Source: Membranipora membranacea (lineage: Eukaryota > Bryozoa > Gymnolaemata > Cheilostomatida > Membraniporidae). Taken from it: a stretch of 64,000 bases of DNA. Within the stretch, counting starts at the first letter, position 1; every line of letters starts with the position of its first letter. Location of the stretch: contig OU612068.1 of the NCBI GenBank assembly GCA_914767715.1, positions 28,894,001-28,958,000 of the forward strand. The letters are read 5' to 3'. Shown one piece after another: positions 37,701 through 49,347 of the stretch. The notes beneath the pieces are model-generated. The model ran no database searches, had not been told where the DNA came from, and saw nothing but the letters and a program-made list of their open reading frames with translations. The position numbers and the translations under genes were made by a program.

Positions 37701-40700
37701 TATGGTGCCGCTGACATGATTGATACAACTGGGTACACTATCAGTTTTGAACTCAGCTCGTTGTTTCATCCTAGAAATGCCCTTTTTTAAACTCCTTACA
37801 ATTGCGATATGCTGCCGTCCTGCCGCTGATATGATCGCTTCATCTGGGTGCACCTGCAACCTTATTGTTGAATTCAGCATGTTGTTTTACTTTAGAAACA
37901 ACTTTCATTAAAACTCTTAACATTTCACTTATGAAAAGCGATTTTTTAGAAAATTGCAGTTACGCTGCCGCTCTGCCGCTGACATGATCACTTCAACCTG
38001 GTTCGCCCCCAATTTCGGATTATGCAATTTCTCATACCTAGAAACCATTTTATTTAAACTCACTCATTAAATGACTGAGGAAAATTTTGAAAATGCTGCC
38101 GTGCTACCGCTGACATCATCACTTCAACTAATTACACTCTTATTTTTGGATTCAGAATGTTGTTTTACACTCAAAACAACTTTTCAAAGTACATATCATA
38201 CCACTTATTACAAGCAATTTGAGAAAAAAATTAATGCCGCCGCTGACAATGAATGCCAAAACTGGGTACAGCGTCATTTTTAGATTCAGCACGCTTTTTT
38301 ACCCTTAAAACCAAGATATTCTTGTTTTCTGCCATATACTGGCGCGCTGCCGCTGACGATGACCATTGCAGCCGGGTACACCCTCATTTTTGGATTCAGC
38401 ACGTTTATTACCCCAGAAACATATAATCTTGTTCTCTGTCGACTGTATCAATAACTACAATATTCACTAATTAAAATCGAATTTGTGGAAAATTTGGTAT
38501 ATGATGCCATATAATGCCGCACTGCCGCTGACAATGACCACTACAACCGGGTAAACCCTCATTTTTTGATTCAGCCTGCCATTTACCCTAGAATCATAAT
38601 ATATATTCTTGTTCTCTGTTGGCTGTATCAAACACTACAATCTTCACTAACTAAAAGCAATTTATTGGGATATGCTGCCATATACTGCCACGCTGCCGCT
38701 GACCACTACAATCGGGTACACCCTCATGTTTGGATTCAGCACCCTTTTTTACCCTACAAACACCTGTTTTTTTTTCCTGCCATCAAAAATTGTCCGTGCC
38801 ATCTTTTTTTAGAGCACTTATTGCTAGGCTGCTTCTGGCCTATAATATATTGGCATAACCTTATTTTTTTACTCTGATAATAGAACAGAAAGACTGGATG
38901 TTTAGGCAAAGAGAATAAAACTGATTTTTTATGCTACATAATCTTTTTTACAATACATGATCAGCTTCTCTTGTACGACAAGGATAAGAACTTACCTTAT
39001 TAACCCAGCGGAGCTGTGCTACAAATACTCTCAGATGTCCGAACAGAGAATCAGTAAGCTCATCACTGATTGGTCGATTACTCATATCAGTCACTATATA
39101 CTGAATGTCAGCCAGTAAAGTCTTACATTTTAGCTTCACTAGGTCATTATCACTCCTGTAAATTATCGGGTTAAACATCAAGTTTTTCAATGCAAAGGTA
39201 ATTAATGATCACACATTAGTAAAATATCATTGGACGTTGGAGTAACGTATAAGATTTGAATGTGACTTATCTATCTATCTCACCTTGTGATGTTGATGTT
39301 ATAGAGATATTTGATAGTTTTCTCGGTCATATAGAGACAGTCAGTCGGTTGTATATCTTGTGATGACAGGTTACAGTATGTAGATATATAATACTGTGAG
39401 GCCTGAATCATATGCCTGGTACACATATACATATTACACGCCCACCATCGACAAAGTCTGCACACCTCACCTATTTTCTTATCATCTATAAAATGTAATG
39501 TTACAAATATCATGGAGTATTTTGTGAGGCACGTAACACTGAGACAATTACACATAGCCGAGTACGCATAGCCGAGTAAGCTTAGCCAAGTGCGCTTAGC
39601 TGAATATGCATGCCGGGTGCACTGAGCCTAGTAACACATAGCCGAGTACACAAGGCTGAGTACACACAGCCAAGTATAATGGGGTTGTGTCAGGAGTTGT
39701 CCCTTATTATAGGGGGCGTTGAACAGATGAGACCATAAATTGGCACTTTTTTATATAAGCTATCATTGGAGCAGATCACACTTTTTGGTCTGGCAGCCAG
39801 GAAAAATTAAGATAGAAACAAAATGAGGGTAATTTCATAGGCAGATTATGCTAACCCACTCTATGAGACAAAAATTGACTGCGAATATAATTTGATATTT
39901 ATTATATTGTCTAATATAAATATCATTAAAATAAAGAGAAATAAAAATATTCCAGCTTTGAATTTTGAATATTACTTAAATCCAACCTGAAAATATTGAT
40001 CGCAGAAAATTCAGAATAACATATTTTTATATATATATTTTATGTTATTATATATTTTATGTTATTGTGATACAAAACAATACTATATTTAATACAATAA
40101 CTTAATATATATATAGAATTTTTTTGCAAAACAAATTTAGCTGTATATTTCATGATACCTTCCTTCCTGACACTGAATTTCATTGTGATTGATCAGGTTT
40201 TTATAATTTAATGTATTATTATTTAATTTTAATTGTATTTCCGATACTTTTTTATTTCAGCATATAGGTCAGATTTTTGGATGACCGAATAAAAATATCA
40301 GTTGTAGTTGGCAGAAACCGAGGAGTTTTTACAGCAAAAGGTCTCATCTGCTTCCTTTATGGCTTATATAAAACTTAGGGTCTCATCTGTAAATAATCAA
40401 GGGAGATTACTCCGAAAAACACAACCCCCATTAGTCGACTACACATAGACAAGTACACTCAGCCAAGCACACTTTGCAGAGTAACACATAATTGAGTACT
40501 CATAGCCGAGTTTGCTAAGCAAAAGACACTTAGTCAATTTACACATGGCCGAGTATACATTGCCAAGTACACTAAGACAAGTACACATAACCATGTACAC
40601 TTAGCTGAGGACCTTTAGCACTTAGTATGTTCAAAGTAAGCCACAGACATAAATGAGTTTGATATTAGACAATCTTACTGTTTGTGCTGAGTTGTGTTAT

Positions 40701-43700
40701 AAGCTGTGTGATTCTCAGGTTCTCTGATTTATACTTATGTAGGGAGTGAAGCTCTGTTATCAGATCAAAGTCATCAAATGTAACTGTCTCATCAAATACA
40801 CATCTTATCTTCTGTAAACTATCCAGCTATCAAAACCATCAAAAATATGATCACATCATATTACGTTTCATCTCGAGCAAATAATAATACGGATCAAGGA
40901 GCTATCAAATAAGCTCCTTGACCTATACTCATGACCCAACCAATCAACTGAGACACATGTGGCTGGATGCTCATCTCACGAGACCACCACATGACAAGCC
41001 TCTAAGATACTGCCGTACATTTAATTTTATCTAAAGCAGAATTCATAGAGCTTTCCCGTCGATCAGTCAGACATACCTGAGCTTTTATGATATGTTGGTT
41101 ATTCATTTTCAGTCCTGTTATAAGAGAGTCTGTGACTTGCAGGTAAAGATTAAGCTGTTTATCACACAGTAGCTCAAGGGACTCAACATTCCTAGTCCAT
41201 GATTGGACAGTAGATGTCAGACTATCTAGTTGACTAACATCTGCTTTAGCTACTCGGTTGGCGGAGGTAGAGGATTCAATAGTCTCACTGCAGATGACAC
41301 TCACTAACTTCTGCATGGCTAGCTTATCTGTAAAAATGAATATTCCAGAATAGTAAACTCTAAATCAGCTTTTGATCAATTAGGAAAGTTGTGCAAAAAG
41401 CAAGGAGAGCACATAAATCAAAAATTATTTACAAAAAATTGCAAACTAAAACATCTTAATAATTTAGTTTCAAATCTTTTCATACACAAAGATAAGATGC
41501 GGTTGTCATACCTGGTTCATCTATTGTTGGTATAATCTCATTACTGATATTTATAACATCATTAGCTCTATGCATCAGCTGACCACACACGATGTCGACA
41601 GCCGTGACATCACATCCTAAAGCTGACTGTATCAGAGTATTAGCTAACTCACTGAGAGATACATCTATCTCATCTACAACACAAACAATACTGCAGGTTA
41701 ACATTATACTTATAATACACTAGCTAACTAATGAGCACACAGCAGGCTGTATATATATCCTTGTCCATGTCTGTTATGTATCGGTTTATTCAAACTTGTC
41801 ATTTCTTTGATAACAGACAGTATTCTGATCTTGAATTTGAGCCTATGTTCGGAGCATAGGAAAAGCGAGCTGAAATTGGATTATCTTGAAAAATCCCTCA
41901 TCGAAGGGAAATCGGTTCAACATCTGCACCATTGAAAATCTATGGGGACGTGGTCAGATTTTCTTGAGTTTTTTTTATGGATTACTTCACAAAAGAATTG
42001 GGATTAACCAACTTTCAACCCCTTATGTTTTGAAAAACCATGGCAGAATGAGTTTTCAATGATGCAGAATCTAGCTGACTTTTTAATCTAGGATTGGCGG
42101 TTCTCCGGATAAAGCCATTTTGACTGTATTTCCTGTGCAGCGTGTGTTAAACTGTATCTATATGGAGAGAAGACAGCTCCCAAGATCGTCTAAGAACTAA
42201 GAAAACTGTTCATTGATCTGATCTATTTTATTACCAATCAGTGAAGTAGATGAGTAAATGATCTCAATTTGATGCAGTAGTGTTACGGTTTTGTTCTGAT
42301 AAGACACATGCCTACCTGGTGTAGTATTGGTAATATCAGTGGTAGTGTTATCCAGTAGTCTAGTTAAGCTGAGATCTATAGACTTCTGACTGAGACTCGC
42401 AGTGTTACGCTTGGTTGGAGTCTGCAGACTGAGCCACATCTGAGCACCTTGAGACACCTGCAGAGGCTCATCAGACTGACATACAGCAGCAGGTGATCTT
42501 GATCTCCTCAGAGACTTCAGGCTGTCACTGCAGTCACTAGGCGTTTCGTTATCTACAGAGTGTAAGATGGATAACAAATTGCAACATTCTAGCTCATTGG
42601 TCAGCAAAAACACAACAAAAACTGATATAGGTTCACTCATGAAGATTACAGCAGTAATGAGTTAGTATATTTTTGTATGTAAGTCTGACAGCATTAGTGT
42701 GTAGATATGATTATCCTAAAACTTACTCATCTCCCTGATCTCAGTCATAGTAGAGTTATCTCCTCCGCCTCCACCTCCGTCAGAGAGAGTAGATTTGATG
42801 AGCTCTACACATCTAATGAGAAGGTGGACTCTCTTCATCAGGACTTTCCTCACAGACTCATTATCCGGCTCTATACCCAGTTTATTGGCAGCGCTAGTAA
42901 CTCCAATTATAACTTTGTTCATATTATTCTTTATCTCTATAAGTGTATGAAATAATACAAGTGAATAATAGAACTACAAAACAAGCAGACAAATAAGTAA
43001 AATAGGCTAATGCTATCTTGTGTGCTTGTTTTTCGCAATTGTAAAATAACAGATTTCTATCACAGTTCTATCTCTGGGCTAATAGTTCTATTGGATTTTT
43101 GGTACAAAAAAAAAGACACCCAGATACCTCTGAAGTGCACTAAATGTATGGATATCCTGAGCAAACGAGACTGTTGTGCCATCATTAGGGTTGCATCAAA
43201 TTATCTGATTACTTTTGATCTTGTAATGCAATACTTCTAGTGCTGACACAATGTTACATATATCTGTTTATTCTAAGACTGGAACACCAGGTTACAGTAG
43301 GCCACATACCGGTTAGTTTATGTTGTATGTGTTCGGGTTCCTCTGATTTGTGTTTGTCGAGCAGAGAGACGAGATGATTACAGAGTCCGACCTCTGACCT
43401 CACTAAGTCAGCTAACTTATTTATATCTATCTGAGCAGCAACACTCAGCTCTGTATATATACTCCCCAGCATCTCAGCTGTGTGTACAAATCATAATACA
43501 GTTATAAATGTGTGAACAATTCACATTAGCCTCAATCTAAATTCCAGTATCATTACCAATAATAAAATAGTAAAATAGAATAGTAAAATCTCACTGAAAG
43601 TCTGCATTGATAGTGGTATTCTTGCAGCCCAGTTAACTAATTAACTAGATTTTCACTGTAAGAAAAGAGTAATATCAAAGACACTGTATCTATAGTATAT

Positions 43701-46700
43701 AGAATATGTATTATATCTTTAGTATTTACAGTATTTAATTAAAATATATATTATACCTAGGATAGCTATAACATCTATAGTATTTATAACATCTTTAGTA
43801 CCTGTAACTTCTGATATAATAACACAGTCACTGATCTCGTCTATAACTGACAGAAGGAATTTAACTTCAGAGTTCCATCTACGTTTGATGAGTCGAAGCT
43901 GCTCTATGGCTGCCGCTGAGCTACTGTCAGACTTCTGACAGTTGAGAATAAGAGGAACCGTCTCAGGGTCCAACTTCTCTAAAACAATGATTGTAGCCTT
44001 CAGTTTGTCAACACCTGCATAAAGTAAACAAACACCAATACACATGAGCATTTTTAGTTAAAAACTCCGTCAATCCATATACTAAAACTATCAAGTAAGA
44101 TATTAATGACAATACGTATATGGGATATAAGATAAAATTAATGTATCATTGTATCTTTATCAGAGAAATCCTACAATATTCAGTCTCGGCAATAATGAAT
44201 CAGATATAACATATCAATGTTTAGTATACTTACAAGTCACATCACTAGAGCTATCAGCGACAAAGGAGGCCACCTGGTACATCTGATCAGCATGCTGAGT
44301 GAACTCATCTATAAAGGGCTGAAGCAAACTGACTGACATAGAGGACTAGAAAATAAAGAGCATTTGAATTTAATGAGACTTTGCTGCCTATTACAGGGGA
44401 GAAAACCTATCCAAAGATTCAGAGGACATCTTCGGATGCAGTCAGATAAACTCAATTGAATAATTAATTGAAATGTTCTGAGTTTACAATATAATACGCT
44501 CATAAAGACGGAGGTGTACTCGGTTGTGTACCCGGAGGGTGAGACAACTAACAACTAACCCTGGACTCACACAAAGTATCCTTGTCATTCCCTTTTGTTT
44601 AGACAGAGTATCCTAGAATTGCCCCCTTGAGTTAGATGGACTATTCTAGACTTATTCCCCCCATACCTAGACAGAGTAGTCTAGACTCACCCTTGAGTGA
44701 GACTTAGTACCCAAGACTTACCCTTGAGTTAGACAGAGCAGCTTTGATAAGTCTATCAAGTGGTTCTGTAGTCTCTTTGAATGTGCTGACAATGAGTCTG
44801 ATAACTAGAGAGTTAACATTCCTCTCCATATCATGAATGTCACTAATCAAACTCTCACAGTGCTGATTGTAATCCTCTCTAAAATCGATAAAAAGCACGG
44901 GATGCAAAACATGATCCGAAGTTCCCATCTCTACGAATACAGAAATGAGGCCTTGATGGCTCATATCACAAACTTATAGGCCACATACAGTTAAACCGTA
45001 CCATACAATTTAAGACCTCAATAAATTAATTTACATGTTCTTACCATAGACTTGATTGATAATAAAGCATTTATTCTATCCTACTTACACAGTTTGATTG
45101 AGTTTAGGGTTGTGACGGCAGTTTCTACACTGAGATACGGCCTGTTTAACTGATGATAAAACCTACAACATAAACGTGATGCTAGAGTGAATGTGTTGTA
45201 TCTGATCATTAACTGTGGGGGGGGGGGGGGGGTTCTTTCCAGCTCAATATACTATCATCTACAATTTGATATTTCAAGAATTTGATGATAATGACTTCCC
45301 TTCCCCGCCATTTTCTTGTTTCTTGTCTTAGCTCAACTATTGGACTTCCTTTTCACCTCGTGTGTCACAAATATTGGACGAGAACAAACTTTGTCCTCAA
45401 AAAATATACAAAGTTTCAAATTATTAGTCCTGTAGAGAACTCGAGCAATTGTTGCCACTTAGTTAATAATAAAAACGTTGTTCTGCTTGTAAAGTGAAGA
45501 TGATATTATGATGAGTAAGCTCACCCTCTCACAGCTGTGTATAATCAGGCTTCTATGTTCAGAGTTATCGTTATTACTGATGCTAACAACGGACATGGCG
45601 TGTCTAACAGCCGCCTCGATTAATGTCTCAAAATCCCCATCATCAAGAGAGCCTCTTTGCATCTTCATATAATTCAGGATCTGAACAGAATTAACAGAGG
45701 TAAATGTGTGCCAAGTTGGCTAATCTCAGGCGCTAATACGCAATCGCTCAGACTTGTAGCTAGCTTCTATATATATAAGTGTATTGCCTGGAATAATAAG
45801 GTGAAGTTTGTATTCGGTCAAGCAAGATAGCTATGCCTGTGTAAGTTTGAAGCATCACATCCCTAAGTATTTACAATAAGTATGTTTATGACACCAACAA
45901 TACCAAATGTTTGTCTCAAGTTATTCATCAAAGGAAAATCTTTCCAAAATTCACATCAAGAATGCTTGATTGACTGCTGAAAATCTCGACTTTGAGGGCA
46001 TAGTTTGGCCTAAGACTTACTCAACAAAACCCCATACAGCCATTATTAGCTAGTGAATAATACTGATTTACCTACAGTATCAGGCTCTCTCATGCAGGTG
46101 TAAGAATAGTCAATGTGTTGGATCCACCCAGCCAATCAGAGCCAACACATTGGCTAGTGAAAGAATAACTACAGGAGAAGAATATCATTACTACAGTAAG
46201 GATAATTATCATATATGTACCTGATCTATAGTATACACAAATACACCTTCTCCAGTGCTTGTGTGAGTAAGAGTATCACTTTGCTTCTGTTTGACAGCTT
46301 TGATGATGTCATCCAGAGCTGATAGGATCTGAGTACAGGTTTGGCGTCTTGCCTCCTATAAATACATATCCATAATAAGGTCATTGTGGCTAAAATCGCA
46401 AAACAAATACCATACTCATGAAGTGGTATGTCTGTGTATGTACAAATACCATACTCATAAAGTGGTATGTCTGTGTATGTACAAATACCATACTCATAAA
46501 GTGGTATGTCTGTGTATGTACAAATACCATACTCATAAAGTGGTATGTCTGTGTATGTACAAATACCATACTCATAAAGTGGTATGTCTGTGTATGTACA
46601 AATACCATACTCATAAAGTGGTATGTCTGTGTATGTCTGTGTATGTCTGTGTATGTCTGTGTATGTCTGTGTATGTCTGTGTATGTCTGTGTATGTCTGT

Positions 46701-49347
46701 GTATGTCTGTGTATGTCTGTGTATGTCTGTGTATGTCTGTGTATGTCTGTGTATGTCTGTGTGTGTCTGTGTGTGTCTGTGTGTGTCTGTGTGTGTCTGT
46801 GTATGTCTGTGTGTGTCTGTGTATGTCTGTGTATGTCTGTGTATGTCTGTGTATGTCTGTGTATGTCTGTGTATGTCTGTGTATGTCTGTGTATGTCTGT
46901 GTATGTCTGTGTATGTCTGTGTATGTCTGTGTATGTCTGTGTATGTCTGTGTATGTCTGTGTATGTCTGTGTATGTCTGTGTATGTACAAATACCATACT
47001 CATAAAGTGGTATGTCTGTGTATGTACAAATACCATACTCATAAAGTGGTATGTCTGTGTATGTCTGTGTTTATACGAATTCCAAGAATATATATTAACT
47101 ATTAGTCACTACAGGTAAAGACAGCTTGACGGCTGCTAATAAAAAGTGACCAACTTGACATTTGTTTACAGAGCAATGCAAACTCGTCGAACATACTCAC
47201 CACACACCACCCACACCAACTACATCCCATCCAACAACCACATTCCACTATGATCACACACTTACCACAGCCTGGCTGCTAGAAGGATACTTGATACAAG
47301 TCTGACAGATCTTGTTGATGCTCGGAGCAATTTTCTTGAGTACTATTGCGGCTGTACCAAGAGACTGTCGCTTCTCATCGCTCCTCAAATCTTTCTGCTG
47401 CTTAGCAACCAAGTTAAACAAGACAAGCAGCCCCTCCGTGTATCTCTGTGATAAGTCAGCAGATTAATAAGAACTATTAACTATAGCTCATCAACAATGT
47501 TAAAGTTTTCATTTTCAGATTAAACATCAAGAATGAGATAACACTTCATCAGAATTTGAATTTGCTCATACGAAGAGCAAAAGGGTAAGTTAAGAGGGAC
47601 AAGAGACAGAGTTAAGTTCGCAATCATGAATTATAACCTATGAGGTGCCGACAATATTCTCTTCTTTGTTGTTTATACTCAAAAATACCAGGTCATTTAA
47701 TCACCTTGAACGCTCTGACAAGCTGATCAATACTGGAGGCAGCATCCACTCCACATAGCATCTCTTTAATCATTGTTACTGCCTGTACAATCTTGTGAGC
47801 ATCCATGTCTTCGATAGCAATAAACATCTGTCAGAGAAAATTCAGCATGAGGCAGAGGTTATCTGAGTAGTAAGCTCAGCTTACGTGGTAAACATAATGT
47901 TTTATTCATCCCCACAGCAATGCCTAATCTAATGATTATATGTTCAGGGTACACCCACAACAAGCAGTGGAGCAGGCTCAGCTTTTCAAATGCCTTATCT
48001 AATCTAATTTGTGTACAAGACCTAATTCTCAAGAGAACAGGTATTCGACTCCCACCTTGTGGTCTGGGTTAGTGAGTCTGTGTATTATGTGATTTGCTTA
48101 TCTTCGTTTGCTATTTATGAAGCTTGTTCCAAAAAATTACTGGTTCAGCGTGCAATGAAGAAGAAGTTTCAGACATTTCGTGTTATTTAACTCATCTGAT
48201 ATAATAACATGGACCCCTTCATAAGTCAGTAGTATACCTTGTATATATTCTCCATTAGCTCTCTGAGATGATTAGTGAATGCCGCCCGACTCGCTACATT
48301 CTGATGATTGGATGATAAACTATGAGCTGATAGCAGCACATTTCTAGATGATAGATCCAGTTGATTACAGGATATCTCTATTAAACTATCAACCTGTTGA
48401 ATTACGAAAATAATTGTGTGAACACTTATGCAAGAAAAGCCCAATAATTTGGCATATGTATATATTTTTATCACTCCGAGGCTCACCACAAATGATGGTA
48501 AAATGAGGCCATCAGGTGTTACACACTATCTACTGACAATGTTAATATTGTAGCATGCATAAAGTAACATTATACATATCGACAACTCATTTAACTTTTA
48601 CTTCACAATTCCTGTAATTTTAAACCTGATAAAATATCTGTTGACTTTCACAGATACAAAGGCAATAAGATACAACATCAGGGGACATCTTATCTTACCT
48701 GATCAGGACCATTTTTATGTTCTAACGCCGCACTGATGAGTTTTTTAATTGCTGAGACCAGTTTGTTAGCATTGTCTTCAAGTCCAACATAGGGTCCATT
48801 TGTATTAGAATTTTGTATGGATAACAGCAACTGAGACACCTGTAAAATAATGTTGCAACTATATGGAAAATGAAACAGTTTTTTTGCCTTCACTGAAACA
48901 ACAGATGTAAAATGAGCTGAATTTTCTTGATCATCCAAATTGAAGACGAGAGGGAACTTCTCCATAGACACACAGCTTGGGCTGCCGTTATTACATAATG
49001 CAAGTCCTGAGACATGCTGAGGTGTGACTAAGATGTACAAGGTGAAGAACTCCGTTAGGGTATTGGAGTCGATCTTGACAGGGGGACTGTCACAATCAAT
49101 GAGTTTTTGACTCTAAAATGTTTTGCAATGGTTAGCTTGGCAAAGTGACCCTGCATGAAAAACTCGAAAAATTGAATGACATGGGTGGACGGCTATGTGA
49201 TGAAAATTGTGCAGCTCACCCGTCCCTGATGTGTGGCCTGGTATTAATGTGCATAGTTACCTGGTTTGAGACTGGTGCTAATATTTTCTCTGTTGATCTC
49301 ATTTGAGTAAAGCCACGTGGAGGGAAACTGATACTGTCTGCACACAT
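32975..49347 (-). CDS. Alpha-catenin/vinculin family protein, 27 coding exons, 1,472 residues
   Basis: Coding exons, from 5' to 3' on the minus strand: 49347-49261, 48839-48699, 48393-48238, 47827-47705, 47445-47266, 46355-46221, 45680-45525, 45162-45089, 44878-44722, 44345-44234, 44014-43802, 43477-43310, 42936-42727, 42552-42316, 41673-41512, 41327-41077, 40826-40679, 39485-39284, 39155-38996, 36303-36210, 35979-35776, 35520-35392, 35186-34997, 34760-34661, 34505-34264, 33955-33766, 33172-32975. Every junction is GT-AG, every phase matches, and the sum is 4,419 bases. The family call rests on the N-terminus (MCADSISFPPRGF then EKILAPVSNQVSQLL, like the alpha-catenin start), the M-region helices and the vinculin-type tail. 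Members link cadherin or integrin complexes to F-actin. Alpha-catenins have about 900 residues and vinculin about 1,070, so this protein is unusually long. The orthology class (alpha-catenin, alpha-catulin or vinculin) is unresolved. Confidence 0.85.
34997..42936 (-). CDS. Catenin-like gene, exons 13-23: end of M region, extra helical bundles, start of linker
   Basis: Exon 13 continues the M region and contains a Gly run (SDGGGGGGD). Exon 14 is Ser/Arg/Thr-rich (SLKSLRRSRSPAAV), like an interdomain linker. Exons 15-22 (about residues 717-1,166) are again helical. Exon 15 (VSLSELANTL then MHRANDVINISNEIIP) resembles the same M-region helix as exon 12, and exon 16 has a Trp-containing helix like exon 11. 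Exon 18 is odd: Cys- and aromatic-rich (CRLCRWWACNMYMC). Exon 23 starts a Ser/Thr/Pro-rich stretch. Alpha-catenin has only a short linker here, so exons 15-22 are the extra block. The two largest introns (36,304-38,995 and 39,486-40,678) are filled with repeats. Confidence 0.75.
37390..38760. repeat. Diverged tandem repeat marked by tgccgctgac (about 10 copies)
   Basis: The marker tgccgctgac or a close variant occurs near 37,399, 37,575 (degenerate), 37,707, 37,821, 37,975, 38,105, 38,238, 38,349, 38,523 and 38,694. It is followed by an actgggtacaccctcat-like segment and a ctagaaac-like segment. Spacing varies from 112 to 178 bases. The array lies in the 2.7 kb intron between catenin-like exons 19 and 20 and is strongly diverged, so it is old. 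Confidence 0.8.
39550..40610. repeat. 14-bp minisatellite acacatagccgagt, split by an insertion
   Basis: About nine diverged copies occupy 39,550-39,676 and about twelve more 40,434-40,610. The unit is acacatagccgagt with variants such as acacacagccaagt. The two halves are in the same orientation and are separated by a 753-bp transposon-like element. The array is in the intron between catenin-like exons 17 and 18. Confidence 0.8.
39679..40431. mobile_element. MITE with TA target duplication (Tc1/mariner-like)
   Basis: The ends are atggggttgtgt and acacaacccccat, inverted relative to each other, and flanked by TA on both sides (39,677-39,678 and 40,432-40,433). The inverted similarity extends inward about 80 bases: acagatgagaccataa on the left faces ttagggtctcatctgt on the right, then tatataagc faces gcttatata. 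The interior is AT-rich with no transposase frame, so the element is non-autonomous. It interrupts the 14-bp minisatellite, which fixes the order of events. Confidence 0.85.
43310..49347 (-). CDS. Catenin-like gene, exons 1-12: N-terminal and M-region helical bundles
   Basis: This covers about residues 1-567. The ATG at 49,347-49,345 was chosen because the residues after it align with the alpha-catenin N-terminus; the frame stays open upstream without an aligned start. Landmarks that match alpha-catenin by eye: exon 5 RQSLGTAAIVLKKIAPSINK with IKYPSSSQAV (compare the family pattern of a helix ending in HPDV), exon 7 SLDDGDFETLIEAAVRHAMS, exon 9 ISDIHDMERNVNSLVIRLIV with FKETTEPLDRLIKAA, and exon 11 EQLRLIKRRWNSEVKFLLSV. 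These are the amphipathic helices of the dimerisation and M domains. Introns are mostly 250-550 bases. Confidence 0.8.
45217..45232. repeat. Homopolymer G tract (16 bases)
   Basis: A run of 16 G lies in the intron upstream of catenin-like exon 8. It is a likely site of length polymorphism or sequencing error. Confidence 0.9.
46404..47071. repeat. 39-bp composite repeats enclosing a 10-bp gtatgtctgt array
   Basis: Six copies of a 39-bp unit (caaataccatactcataaag then tggtatgtctgtgtatgta) are followed by about 37 copies of the decamer gtatgtctgt, then two more 39-bp units. The decamer is itself part of the 39-bp unit. Variant decamers gtgtgtctgt cluster at about 46,760-46,815. The array lies in the intron between catenin-like exons 5 and 6. 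Long frames on both strands (Cys/Val or Thr/His/Asp-rich) are repeat artefacts. Confidence 0.95.

Noticed and set aside
46226-47118. Cys/Val-rich and Thr/His/Asp-rich frames over the gtatgtctgt array
   Set aside because: These are repeat artefacts on both strands. Only 46,221-46,355 is a real exon, of the catenin-like gene.
48840-49110. Continuous minus-strand frame upstream of catenin-like exon 2
   Set aside because: A tacag acceptor at 48,840 and the match of exon 1 plus exon 2 to the alpha-catenin N-terminus show this stretch is intron.
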